Assembly (NCBI RefSeq): GCF_006980715.1 | Contig: NZ_SBHN01000020.1 | Location: 47,911 to 111,910, forward strand | Reading direction: 5' to 3' | DNA: 64,000 nt | Origin: Telmatospirillum sp. J64-1 | GTDB lineage: Bacteria > Pseudomonadota > Alphaproteobacteria > Rhodospirillales > Magnetospirillaceae | The notes under the pieces: generated by a model | Seen by the model: the letters and a program-made list of their open reading frames with translations, nothing else | Databases searched by the model: none | Told to the model about the DNA's origin: nothing | Translations under genes and position numbers: made by a program | In this document: piece after piece, positions 25,943-33,979 of the stretch | How the letters are laid out: each line of letters begins with the position of its first letter | Numbering within the stretch: position 1 is the stretch's first letter

Positions 25943-26818
25943 ATGACGTTGGAACCGAAGCTTCAAACATTTCGGGCCATCATACTCACCTCATTTCCGG
26001 AACTCTCCGGATCGGATTTCTCCATGCTCACGGCCGGATGGGACAGCATCGCCGTCGATGTCGATGACCGGCTGATCTTCAAGTTTCCCCGCCATGACGC
26101 CGCCGAGCAGGCCTTGAGGACCGAGGCCAGCCTGTTGGCCGTCATTCGCCCCGCCGTTGCCATGCCGGTGCCGGATCTGATCCTCTGCCCCGGCCCTCCC
26201 CTTTTCTCCCGCCATGCCAAGCTCAAGGGCGAGCACCTGCTCGCTGCCGAATATGAACGCCTGCCGGAAGCGGCAAGGCAAAGGCTGGCCGCCGAGCTGG
26301 CCCTCTTCTATGCCCAGCTTCACGGATTGGAGGCAAAGAAGATGGAAGCGGCCGGCGCCCGCCCGATCCGCCCCTGGCTGGCGCCGGAGGTCATTCTGCG
26401 ACGGGCTTGGCCGCTTCTGCCCGAGGCTTTTCGCCCGCAAGCCGAGCAAGCCATCGCGGCCTGGCAGGACATGCCGCCGGACCCGTATGGAATCGTTTAC
26501 GGCTTCTTCGACGGCCATGGCTGGAACATGGCCTTCGATCATGGCACCAACCGGCTCAACGGCATCTATGATTTCGCCGATTCCGGCTTCGGGCCGCTCC
26601 AGCAAGACTTCATCTATTCGAACCTGATTTCCCACGACCTGACGGAGCGGATCGCTGCGGAATACGAAACCCTGAGCGGCCGCATGCTGGATCGCCGACG
26701 CCTGGAAGTGCTCACCACCGTCCACAGGCTTACGGAACTCGCCGAGGCCGCCGACGATCCGGACATGGTCAAGACCATGCTGGGCTTCGTGGCGGCATGG
26801 ATGGCCCCGAAGCCCTGA
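25943..26818 (+). CDS. aminoglycoside phosphotransferase-like kinase
   Basis: A 291-residue protein of the APH/choline kinase fold. Expected motifs are partly kept: the catalytic loop reads FFDGHGWN near residue 190 (Asp and Asn kept, the usual first His replaced by Phe), and IYDFADSGFGP near 210 carries the Mg-binding Asp. It probably phosphorylates a small molecule; an antibiotic-resistance role is not implied. A GAGAGGGAAG ribosome site precedes the ATG. Confidence 0.82.
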   Translation: MTLEPKLQTFRAIILTSFPELSGSDFSMLTAGWDSIAVDVDDRLIFKFPRHDAAEQALRTEASLLAVIRPAVAMPVPDLILCPGPPLFSRHAKLKGEHLLAAEYERLPEAARQRLAAELALFYAQLHGLEAKKMEAAGARPIRPWLAPEVILRRAWPLLPEAFRPQAEQAIAAWQDMPPDPYGIVYGFFDGHGWNMAFDHGTNRLNGIYDFADSGFGPLQQDFIYSNLISHDLTERIAAEYETLSGRMLDRRRLEVLTTVHRLTELAEAADDPDMVKTMLGFVAAWMAPKP

Positions 26819-26834
26819 CCGGTCCAGAAACAGG

Positions 26835-27188
26835 TCATTCCCCCACGATCATCTCGAAGCCGCCATAGATCAGGCGTTTGCCGTCGAAGGGCATCGGATT
26901 TACATCCGGCTGCAGGCGGGGGTCTTCCATCACCTTCTTCATGCCCTCGTTCCGTGCCTCGCGCGACGGCCAAGTGATCCAGGAAAAGACCACCGTCTCG
27001 TCCGGCTTCTTCTTGACCGCCATGGGAAAGGACGTCACCTTGCCGTCGGGCACGTCGTCGCCCCAGCATTCCACCAGTTGCAGCGCCCCGTGTTCCTTGA
27101 AGACCACGGCCGCCATTTCGGCATGCTTCTTGTAGGCTTCACGGTTCTCGGTCGGCACCGCAGCCACAAATCCATCCACATAGGTCAT
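26835..27188 (-). CDS. DUF1428 family protein
   Basis: A 117-residue protein of the DUF1428 family (ferredoxin-like fold related to YciI/dimeric barrels), seen as TYVDGFVAAVPTENREAYKK, GALQLVECWGDDVPDGKVTS and KVMEDPRLQPDVN. Its function is unknown. An AGGAGGAAG site precedes the start. It lies downstream of the VOC gene in the same minus-strand operon. Confidence 0.9.
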   Translation of the reverse strand: MTYVDGFVAAVPTENREAYKKHAEMAAVVFKEHGALQLVECWGDDVPDGKVTSFPMAVKKKPDETVVFSWITWPSREARNEGMKKVMEDPRLQPDVNPMPFDGKRLIYGGFEMIVGE

Positions 27189-27214
27189 CGCTTCCTCCTT
27201 CTGTTCGATACCCG

Positions 27215-27649
27215 TCAGGCGCCCACGCCTTCGGCACGCATCGCCCTGACGGCGTCCATATCCAGCCACATGCTTTCCCAGATATGGCCATCCAAGTCCT
27301 CGAAGCTGCGGCCATACATGAAACCATGCTCTTCCTTCGGCACCGGATCCTTGATCCCGCCGGCAGCGGCGGCCTTTTCCACCATCTCGTCCACGGTGGT
27401 CCGGCTGTCGGCGGAAAGACACAGCAGCACCTCGCTGACCACCTTCGCGTCGGCGATCTTCTTCGGTGTGAAGGTCTGGAACTTGGCATGGGTCAGCAGC
27501 ATCACATGGATGCTGTCGGACAGCACCATGCAGGCGGCCGTCGTGTCGTCGCAGAAATCCTTGTTCTTGACGGCCCCCAGCGCCTCGTAGAAGGCGATCG
27601 ACCGGTGAAGGTCGGCAACAGGCAGATTGATGAAGATCATCCTCGACAT
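27215..27649 (-). CDS. VOC (glyoxalase/bleomycin resistance) family protein
   Basis: A 144-residue vicinal-oxygen-chelate protein. It starts MSRMIFINLPVADLHRSIAF and has the C-terminal EHGFMYGRSFEDLDGHIWES segment typical of the PhnB/glyoxalase-like group. The substrate is unknown. It is divergent from the HxlR regulator 60 bases away, which suggests control by that regulator, and is followed by the DUF1428 gene 26 bases downstream. Confidence 0.88.
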   Translation of the reverse strand: MSRMIFINLPVADLHRSIAFYEALGAVKNKDFCDDTTAACMVLSDSIHVMLLTHAKFQTFTPKKIADAKVVSEVLLCLSADSRTTVDEMVEKAAAAGGIKDPVPKEEHGFMYGRSFEDLDGHIWESMWLDMDAVRAMRAEGVGA

Positions 27650-27709
27650 AACGCACTCCCTCACGATTTGATTGAGAGAGCCTGTCACGGTGAGTTACAA
27701 AAAACAACT

Positions 27710-28414
27710 ATGAAGTCAGAAAAAATAACTAACTCTGGAGAGCCGGTCTTCCGGCGCCGCTACGAGGATGCCTGCGCAGCGGCCCATGCCCTTGATCTGG
27801 TGGGGGAAAGATGGGCGCTGCTGGTCATGCGGGAATTGATGACGGGTCCCAAGCGGTTCAGCGACCTGCGCGCCGGGCTGCCGGGCATCAGCGCCAATGT
27901 CCTGACGCAGCGCCTGGAAGGTCTGGAAGCCATCGGCGTGCTGATCCGGCGCAGCTTGCCGCCCCCGGCCAATGCGCGGGTCTATGAGCTCACCCCCTGG
28001 GGGTATGAAAGCGAACCGATCTTCCAGGCCCTGGGCCGCTGGGCGGTGCGTTCCCCCCTGCACGATCCCCGCCTTCCCTTCAGCACGGCCTCGCTGATCC
28101 TGTCCCTGCGGACGATGTTCTCCCGCGAACGCGCCGCAGGCCTGAACGCCCGCATCGGCTTCCGCCTGGGCGAGGAGACGTTTCTCGCCAAGGTTTCGCC
28201 CGAAGGACTGGAGGTCGCCGCCGGGCCCGTCGATGAAGCGGATGCGGTCTTCACGGGCAGCCCAGCGGCCATCGCCGGTGCCATCTATGGGGGCCAGGCC
28301 ATCGGGGCCCTGGAGAAGGACGGCGCCCTGACCCTTACCGGGGACCGCAAGATTGCCGAAACCTTCATCACCCTTTTCCCGCTCCCCGAGAAGCTCCCGC
28401 CCTTGGAGAAATAA
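27710..28414 (+). CDS. HxlR-type transcriptional regulator with SCP2-like C-terminal domain
   Basis: A 234-residue protein. Residues 20 to about 110 form an HxlR winged helix (LDLVGERWALLVMRELMTGP, GISANVLTQRLEGLEAIGVL, YELTPWG). The C-terminal part resembles a sterol-carrier-protein-like ligand pocket (DAVFTGSPAAIAGAIYGG). This architecture is common in alphaproteobacteria. It is divergent from the VOC-DUF1428 operon, which it probably regulates. An inverted GAGTTA/TAACTC pair (27692-27735) flanks its start and could be an operator; this is weak evidence. Confidence 0.85.
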   Translation: MKSEKITNSGEPVFRRRYEDACAAAHALDLVGERWALLVMRELMTGPKRFSDLRAGLPGISANVLTQRLEGLEAIGVLIRRSLPPPANARVYELTPWGYESEPIFQALGRWAVRSPLHDPRLPFSTASLILSLRTMFSRERAAGLNARIGFRLGEETFLAKVSPEGLEVAAGPVDEADAVFTGSPAAIAGAIYGGQAIGALEKDGALTLTGDRKIAETFITLFPLPEKLPPLEK

Positions 28415-28507
28415 GCGGGACGCGCGGTTACAAACAGGCGGGTGACAAGGCTTTCATCTGCCGCTACCTTCGCCTTCGGTCCGAGCAGGCTAGAGGAGAA
28501 ACAAGCC

Positions 28508-28759
28508 ATGGCCATGGAAGCCCACGTCATCCAGGCAATGATCCAGGAAAGCATCCCCGACGCCAAGGTCACCATCGAGGACCTGCGGGGCGACGGCGAC
28601 CATTATGCCGCCCTGGTCGTCTCGGAAGCCTTCCGCGGCAAGAGCCGCGTCCAGCAGCACCAGATGGTCTATGCTGCGCTGAAAGGAAAAATGGGCGGCG
28701 AATTGCACGCCCTGGCCTTGCAGACGGCCACACCGGAAACGGCGCCGAAGCTGGGCTGA
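28508..28759 (+). CDS. BolA family protein
   Basis: An 83-residue BolA-like protein: IQAMIQESIPDAKVTIEDLR, DHYAALVVSEAFRGKSRVQQ, HQMVYAAL. BolA proteins bind Fe-S clusters with monothiol glutaredoxins such as GrxD, encoded 1.1 kb downstream. The gene order bolA-rarD-grxD links the two; in many alphaproteobacteria bolA and grxD follow purL directly. A GAGGAG-type ribosome site precedes the ATG. Confidence 0.9.
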   Translation: MAMEAHVIQAMIQESIPDAKVTIEDLRGDGDHYAALVVSEAFRGKSRVQQHQMVYAALKGKMGGELHALALQTATPETAPKLG

Positions 28760-28845
28760 GGCCCAAGGGCCTGTCCCCTTCCCGCAACCCGGACGGGGAC
28801 AGGCCGCTTCCGCACAAATTCATTGTCTGCCCCTGTTGTTCGGCT

Positions 28846-29784
28846 ATGCTGGCCACCCCTCTCGTGGTCAGACCAATGTTCCGCCAATCCTCCGCCCTGT
28901 CCAATCCTGTCGCCATCGGCGTTCTGGCCGCTGGCTGCGCCTATCTGATCTGGGGCGTCTCGGGCCTCTATTTCAAAGCCCTGTCCCATATCTCGCCGCT
29001 GGAAGTGCTGTGCCACCGCACGCTCTGGACGCTGGTCCTGACCGGGCTGGCCCTGGCCGCACGGGGAGAATTGGCCGCCGCCTTGAAGGCCATGAGCGGC
29101 AGCCGCCGCCTGCTGGGGTTGCTGGTCCTGTCCTCGGCCCTGATCGGCATCAACTGGGTCCTGTTCATCTGGTCGATCATCAGCGGCCATGCCCTCGAAG
29201 CCAGCATGGGCTATTTCCTCTATCCTTTAGCCGTCGTGGTGCTGGCGCGCCTGTTCCTGGGCGAGAAGATGAATCCGCGGCAGATGGTCGCCCTGGCGGT
29301 CGTGATGGTCGGGGTGACCTATATGATGGCGATGCACGGCCGCCTGCCCTGGGTCGCCCTGACCCTGGCGGTCACCTTCGCCTTCTATGGCCTGATGCGC
29401 AAGACGGCGCCGGTGGAAAGCCTGAGTGGATTGTTCCTGGAAACGGTGATTTTGGCCCCCCTGGCCCTGGCCTATCTGGCATGGATCGGCGGCGGTGCCT
29501 TCCTGGAAGGCGATCTCTCCACCATCCTGATGCTGATGCTGGCCGGGCCGGTCACCGGGGTGCCGCTGTTGCTGTTCGCCTTCGGGGCGCGGCGGCTGAG
29601 GCTTTCGACCGTCGGCCTGATGATGTACATCAATCCCACGGTTCAGATGCTGATCGCGGTCTTCGTCTTCGGCGAGCATTTCACCGAAACCCACCTGATC
29701 ACCTTCCTGTGCATCTGGGCCGGATTGCTGATATATTCCGTGGACGTGCCGGCCCTGGTGCGCCGATTCCGGCTGGGCGCATGA
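28846..29784 (+). CDS. rarD: RarD/EamA-type transporter
   Basis: A 312-residue inner-membrane protein with about ten hydrophobic helices and the RarD-type N-terminal region AYLIWGVSGLYFKALSHISP, then ISGHALEASMGYFLYPL in the middle, and SVVGLMMYINPTVQ-like INPTVQMLIAV late. It belongs to the drug/metabolite transporter superfamily; the substrate of RarD is unclear. A second in-frame ATG at 28876 is a possible start. Confidence 0.85.
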   Translation: MLATPLVVRPMFRQSSALSNPVAIGVLAAGCAYLIWGVSGLYFKALSHISPLEVLCHRTLWTLVLTGLALAARGELAAALKAMSGSRRLLGLLVLSSALIGINWVLFIWSIISGHALEASMGYFLYPLAVVVLARLFLGEKMNPRQMVALAVVMVGVTYMMAMHGRLPWVALTLAVTFAFYGLMRKTAPVESLSGLFLETVILAPLALAYLAWIGGGAFLEGDLSTILMLMLAGPVTGVPLLLFAFGARRLRLSTVGLMMYINPTVQMLIAVFVFGEHFTETHLITFLCIWAGLLIYSVDVPALVRRFRLGA

Positions 29785-29820
29785 CCGGACCAACTCGCGT
29801 GGCGAAGGGGGCCAGCCGGT

Positions 29821-29850
29821 TTGACAAACACCCGACTCATTTTATATGGT
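29821..29850 (+). promoter_or_regulatory. promoter of grxD
   Basis: Consensus TTGACA (29821-29826), then TATATG or TATGGT as -10 (29843-29850) with 16-18 bp spacing, 60 bases before grxD. The -10 region lies in a small inverted repeat (TATGG...CCATA) that could bind a regulator. Confidence 0.65.
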
Positions 29851-29909
29851 ATTTGCCATAAAAATGGGATCGGGCCACGCCGACCTACCAGGATCAAGGG
29901 ACAATTGAG

Positions 29910-30239
29910 ATGAGCAATCCGGTTTTTGAACGCATCCAGCAGGACATTTCCGAAAACGACGTGGTCCTGTACATGAAGGGCAGCCCCATGTTCCCCCAAT
30001 GCGGCTTCTCCGCCGCCGTCGTGCAGGTGCTGACCGATGCCGGGGTGAAGTTCAAGGGCATCGACGTGCTGATGGATCCCAGCCTGCGTGATGGCATCAA
30101 GCAGTTCACCAACTGGCCGACCATCCCCCAGCTCTACGTCAAGGGCGAGTTCATCGGCGGCTGCGACATCGTGCGCGAAATGGCCGCTTCGGGTGAACTG
30201 AAGAGCCTGCTGGCCGAAAAGGGCGTTCAGGCCGCCTAA
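29910..30239 (+). CDS. grxD: monothiol glutaredoxin (Grx4/GrxD)
   Basis: A 109-residue monothiol glutaredoxin with the CGFS active site (MFPQCGFSAAVVQVL) near residue 31. The glutathione-binding WPTIPQLYVKGEFIGG and GGCDIVREMAASGEL segments follow. It carries a [2Fe-2S] cluster with BolA and takes part in iron-sulfur trafficking. A good promoter lies upstream and a strong terminator downstream. Confidence 0.93.
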   Translation: MSNPVFERIQQDISENDVVLYMKGSPMFPQCGFSAAVVQVLTDAGVKFKGIDVLMDPSLRDGIKQFTNWPTIPQLYVKGEFIGGCDIVREMAASGELKSLLAEKGVQAA

Positions 30240-30263
30240 GGCCTTCCCTTCAGCGTCAGACAG

Positions 30264-30298
30264 ATAAGGGCCGCTTCCCGGAAGCGGCCCTTATTGTT
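30264..30298 (+). terminator. rho-independent terminator of grxD
   Basis: A 14-15-bp stem (ATAAGGGCCGCTTCC and its complement, CG loop), followed by TTGTTTTT. Confidence 0.88.
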
Positions 30299-30302
30299 TT
30301 TG

Positions 30303-30340
30303 CCCCCTTCGAGACGCCGCTTCGCGGCTCCTCAGGGCCT
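30303..30340. repeat. single arm of the palindromic repeat, copy 6
   Basis: Only the left arm is present: CCTTCGAGACGCCGCTTCGC... (from 30305), followed by TCCTCAGGGCCTC. The second arm is missing, so this is a partial or solo unit. It sits between the grxD terminator and the sensor kinase stop. Confidence 0.85.
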
Positions 30341-30342
30341 CT

Positions 30343-31887
30343 CTATTTCGCCAGCGGCAGGGTGATCACCATCCGCAGGCCGCCATTGACGCGGTTCTCG
30401 GCACGGATGGAGCCGCCGATGGCTTCCAGGTTGCGCTTCACCACCCATAGGCCGATGCCGAAATGGGTGGCGTCCTGGGGTTCGTTGCGTTCCTGCTCGG
30501 CCGGACGGTAGGAGAAATAGCGCTGGAAGATCTTGTTGAGCATACCCGGCTCGACCCCCGGCCCCTCGTCCTCCACCGACAGCACGGCCACGCCGCTGGC
30601 CCGGCGCAGGGTGACGTCGATGGTGCTGCCCGGCGGGCTGAAGCTGACGGCATTGTCGAGAATGTTCTCCAGCACCGTCTCCAGCATCTCCTCGCCGCCC
30701 CGCACCACCGCATTGGCATCGATGCTGCCCGAGATCCTGACATCGCTGCCGGCCAGGGATTCGCCATAGGACTCGATCATGGTGTTGGTCAGGGCCGACA
30801 AATCGACCTTCTCGCGCGGGGGCGAGACCAGTTCGGCCACGGCCTGATCCATGATCCGCACCGCCCCCACCAGGGAATCCAGCCGCAGCATGGATTTCTC
30901 GATCACTTCCAGCGAGCGCTGGGCATTGGCCGCATCCTTGGGCAGGGCGCGGCGGATCGGCTCGATGGCCTGGGAAATGGTGGCGATCGGCGTCTTGAAG
31001 GCATGGGCATTCTCTTCCGCCGCGTAACGGATACTACGGGCGGACGCGCGCAGATTCTCGACCATGCGGTCGAAGGCCTCGGCCACGCCGGCCAATTCCG
31101 GCAAGCGGTTCTGCGCGGCGAAGGAGACTTCGTTCCGGCCACCGGCATCGATGCGGCTGGCCAGGCGGCGGAAACGGCTGAGCCCACGTAGGACATCGCC
31201 GAAGATCGCCAGGACCAGCACCGCCATGATGATGTAGATGGCGAAGGCGAGCTGCACTTCCGGCCGCTCGTAATAGGGCTTGCCGATATACGAGCCGATG
31301 ACATCGGCCATGGAATGGGAGGTGATGACGGCCCAGCAGCCCGATTCCACCTGGACCGGCGTGATGGAGCTGAGGATCTCCTCTTCCCCGGCCAGATTGT
31401 TGTAGCGCAGGGCCACCGCGCCCTCGCCCGCGCAGGTGCCGCGCAAACGGTCCAGGATACCGGTGCCGAACAATTCCGCTCGCTCGCGCTCCAGCCCCTC
31501 ATTGGCCAGGGAGGGCAGCGTGGCGACCAGGAAGAAGGAAGCCTCCGGCGCGTCGAGGGGGCGGAACAGCAGCTTCACCCGCAAGCGGTCGGAATGCATG
31601 TCCTCGATGACGCGGCGGGCCTCGGTGATGGGCGGCGAGCCGGGCTGGTCGATCACGCGGCGCAGGCTCTGAGCGATCAGATGCCCCTGCTCCTGCAGGG
31701 TCTGGAGCAGGACGGTGCGGCGCTCCATCTCGGCCTGGCGGAACTGGCCGTGCAGGATGACCGGCACGGCCACGAAGATCGCCACGAGAAGAAGCAGCTT
31801 GGCCGTCAGGGAATTGGCGGCCCGTCTGATGCGTGCGAAGGTGCCGCCATCATCCCGATGCGGCACCTCCCGCTCCTGGTCAGGCAT
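30343..31887 (-). CDS. ChvG-like sensor histidine kinase
   Basis: A 514-residue two-helix sensor kinase. TM1 (LTAKLLLLVAIFVAVPVILH), a periplasmic sensor of about 170 residues, TM2 (AFAIYIIMAVLVLAIFGDVL), HAMP, H-box NAHAFKTPIATIS with His near residue 295, and HATPase with NILDNAVSFSPPGS and EDEGPGVEPG. The NILDNAVSFSPPGS segment is the ChvG/ExoS signature. It probably senses envelope or acid stress. Its ATG overlaps the response regulator stop by eight bases, so the pair is co-translated. The downstream palindromic arm ends two bases from its stop. Confidence 0.85.
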   Translation of the reverse strand: MPDQEREVPHRDDGGTFARIRRAANSLTAKLLLLVAIFVAVPVILHGQFRQAEMERRTVLLQTLQEQGHLIAQSLRRVIDQPGSPPITEARRVIEDMHSDRLRVKLLFRPLDAPEASFFLVATLPSLANEGLERERAELFGTGILDRLRGTCAGEGAVALRYNNLAGEEEILSSITPVQVESGCWAVITSHSMADVIGSYIGKPYYERPEVQLAFAIYIIMAVLVLAIFGDVLRGLSRFRRLASRIDAGGRNEVSFAAQNRLPELAGVAEAFDRMVENLRASARSIRYAAEENAHAFKTPIATISQAIEPIRRALPKDAANAQRSLEVIEKSMLRLDSLVGAVRIMDQAVAELVSPPREKVDLSALTNTMIESYGESLAGSDVRISGSIDANAVVRGGEEMLETVLENILDNAVSFSPPGSTIDVTLRRASGVAVLSVEDEGPGVEPGMLNKIFQRYFSYRPAEQERNEPQDATHFGIGLWVVKRNLEAIGGSIRAENRVNGGLRMVITLPLAK

Positions 31888-32611
31888 TCCAGCGATAGCC
31901 GAATCCGGCATAGTTGCCGATCTGCTCGAAGCCGTCGTCCACGTTGCGGAACTTCTGCCGGATACGCTTGATAAAGGTTCGGACATTGGCGCGGTAGCCC
32001 TCTTCCCCGGAACCGGCGATGAAGCCCGAGCCATGGACCACGTCATAGATCTCGCGATAGGACACATCCGCTCCCTGGCGGGCCGCGAGATGATGGACGA
32101 TCTTGAACTCGGTCAGGGTCAGTTCCAGTTCCTGCCCCTTCCAATACGCCCGATGGGTATCCAGCCGCAAGGTCAGGGAGCCGAGTTCCAGGCAATTGTC
32201 ATCGCCGCCCGCCTTGCCGTCCTCGCCCGCGCCGCCGGTCTTCAGGCCGCTCATGATCAGTTCGATCCGGCGCTTGACGATGGAGAAGCTGCGCGATTTC
32301 TCGACGAAGTCCACGGCCCCGGTCGCCAGCGCCGCTTCTTCATAGATCTGGTCCGTCAGCGCGGTCAGGAAGATCACCGGCACGTCGCGCTTGGCGTCAC
32401 GCATGCGGCGCAGCACTTCGATGCCGTTCATCGCGGGCATCTTCCAATCGAGGATCACAAGCGACGCCTGTCCCCCGCCGAGAAGATAATCCAGGGCGGA
32501 AGGGCCGTCGCCGAAATCGACCACGTTGAACCCTTCATCCGCCAGGTTGCGCGCCAGTGACTCGCGGAACAGGTCGTCATCATCCACGAGCACGACGTCA
32601 GTCGCCATCAT
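31880..32611 (-). CDS. ChvI-like response regulator
   Basis: A roughly 243-residue OmpR/PhoB-type regulator. The receiver begins VVLVDDDDLFRESLARNLAD, with phosphoacceptor Asp in VILDWKMPAMNGIEV and Thr in IFLTALTD; a Lys follows at VEKS in place of the usual Lys-Pro. The C-terminal winged helix has ELTLTEFKIVHHLAARQG and VRTFIKRIRQKF. The start at 32611 follows an AAGGATGG region; a longer form from 32647 is possible. It forms an operon with the ChvG-like kinase. Confidence 0.85.
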   Translation of the reverse strand: MMATDVVLVDDDDLFRESLARNLADEGFNVVDFGDGPSALDYLLGGGQASLVILDWKMPAMNGIEVLRRMRDAKRDVPVIFLTALTDQIYEEAALATGAVDFVEKSRSFSIVKRRIELIMSGLKTGGAGEDGKAGGDDNCLELGSLTLRLDTHRAYWKGQELELTLTEFKIVHHLAARQGADVSYREIYDVVHGSGFIAGSGEEGYRANVRTFIKRIRQKFRNVDDGFEQIGNYAGFGYRWNA

Positions 32612-32681
32612 CGCCACGCCATCCTTAGTAGACAGTCCGGATTCCATGGTGACATTTTCGTAAGAAGTCGCAAACAAAGGC

Positions 32682-33218
32682 TTAATCCATCATTCGCCAC
32701 AGACCATCCGGGCTACGGCAGGCTATTCCATTGAGCACATAAGCTGCGCCCGAGATTATGGCACGAGTTTGGTACTCCCGACATTCCCGTCCTTCATCCG
32801 AGCGGAAGCTGTCCACCGGCCGCACGGCGTAGAGGGCATTCCCGTTCCGCCAGCCTATCTGGTGCCGATCCGGCGCCTGATCCAACACCTGGGCGATGCA
32901 GGCCTGATCCGCGGCATCCATGGCACGGCCGATGGCGCCCCCGGCTAGACCCGGTGCAGGCAGGGCAGCCAGGGTAACCACTGCCCCCCGATCGCACACC
33001 CCATCGGCCAGACCGAAGGGCACCTGGCGCAGGGACGGCTCCGGCAGGGACCGGACGGAAGATCTCGCCGAGGCCAGACGCGCATCCGTCCGCTCCACGA
33101 CCGTCCCATTCAGCGGCTTTTCCGGCATCGGCGGGGCGCCGCTCCATTCGGCTCCGGCCAAGCCCGGCGCGGCCATGAGGACGAAAGCCGCAAAAGAAAT
33201 TGGGATCAGGGGTTGCAT
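32682..33218 (-). CDS. secreted 17 kDa surface-antigen-like protein
   Basis: A 178-residue exported protein with a signal peptide (SFAAFVLMAAPGLAGAEW near residues 8-25). The C-terminus has REYQTRAIISGAAYVLNGIA and CRSPDGLWRMMD, which match the C-terminal part of the 17 kDa surface antigen/RT0821 family. The middle is low in recognisable motifs. It lies 70 bases upstream of the ChvI-like gene and is transcribed in the same direction, so it may be part of that envelope-stress operon. Confidence 0.7.
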   Translation of the reverse strand: MQPLIPISFAAFVLMAAPGLAGAEWSGAPPMPEKPLNGTVVERTDARLASARSSVRSLPEPSLRQVPFGLADGVCDRGAVVTLAALPAPGLAGGAIGRAMDAADQACIAQVLDQAPDRHQIGWRNGNALYAVRPVDSFRSDEGRECREYQTRAIISGAAYVLNGIACRSPDGLWRMMD

Positions 33219-33352
33219 GTCACACCTCGAGGGGTATGTCACATCAGGGAGGGGCGATTTGAAGATAGGACTCTTGGCAATCCCCCACCCAAAGGCAATA
33301 ACTCGAAAGAGATGACCAAAACTTGTCACCACCCCATCGCGGATTTCACCTT

Positions 33353-33381
33353 TTGACACAATCTTAACACCGTCATGATAG
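33353..33381 (+). promoter_or_regulatory. promoter of SmpA/BamE-like lipoprotein gene
   Basis: A TTGACA -35 (33353-33358) and TGATAG -10 (33376-33381) with 17-bp spacing. It lies across an in-frame ATG at 33375, so the real start of the downstream gene should be later (33417 or 33462). Confidence 0.5.
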
Positions 33382-33461
33382 GAATCGGTCTTGCGTCCGG
33401 CGGCTCATTCGGGAGTATGGAGCCCCCTGCGCGCCGATTTCCGCGCTTTAGAGTCTCGCGA

Positions 33462-33968
33462 ATGATGCCTGCCCCTGTCTCGCTTCGCCGTCTTCCGCTG
33501 GTGTCCCTGGTCCTTCTTTCCCTGACCGGATGCGCCTTCCTGGAGACAGCCCTGGCCCCGGCCCCGCCGCAAGTCGCGGCCCCTGCGCCTGCGCCTGCAC
33601 CCGTGCAGCAGGCGGTGCAGCCGGCCGCGCTGCCCAAGGCGCCCCCGCCGCCCAAGCCCAAGCCGTCCGCGGCGGCCGTGGCCGAACCCGGCATCGAGAA
33701 ACCCATCCTGGTCGGGAAGAGCGCCGCCGAGCTGTCGCAGATCCTCGGCATGCCCAGCGAGGAGATCGAGGCCGCGCCGGGGAAGGTCTGGCGCTATCAA
33801 AGCCGCGCCTGCAGCCTGGATGTCCACCTGTTCTTCGACGTGGCGCGGGGCGATTTCTACGCGCTGGAATACCGCAACGCCCTCGACAACGACAAGGCCG
33901 CCGCCGAGAGCTGCGTCAATCGCCTGCGCAAGGACCATCAAAGCGCTTCGGCCAAGACCTCCGGCTAA
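33462..33968 (+). CDS. lipoprotein with SmpA/BamE-like domain
   Basis: A 168-residue lipoprotein. The signal ends in the lipobox LLSLTGC near residue 24, followed by an Ala/Pro-rich linker (about 30-75). The C-terminal domain (SAAELSQILGMPSEEIEAAP, KVWRYQSRACSLDVHLFFD) resembles the SmpA/BamE fold seen in outer-membrane assembly lipoproteins. Its role is not known. ATG at 33417 would add 15 residues. Confidence 0.72.
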   Translation: MMPAPVSLRRLPLVSLVLLSLTGCAFLETALAPAPPQVAAPAPAPAPVQQAVQPAALPKAPPPPKPKPSAAAVAEPGIEKPILVGKSAAELSQILGMPSEEIEAAPGKVWRYQSRACSLDVHLFFDVARGDFYALEYRNALDNDKAAAESCVNRLRKDHQSASAKTSG

Positions 33969-33979
33969 AGGGCCCGGAC

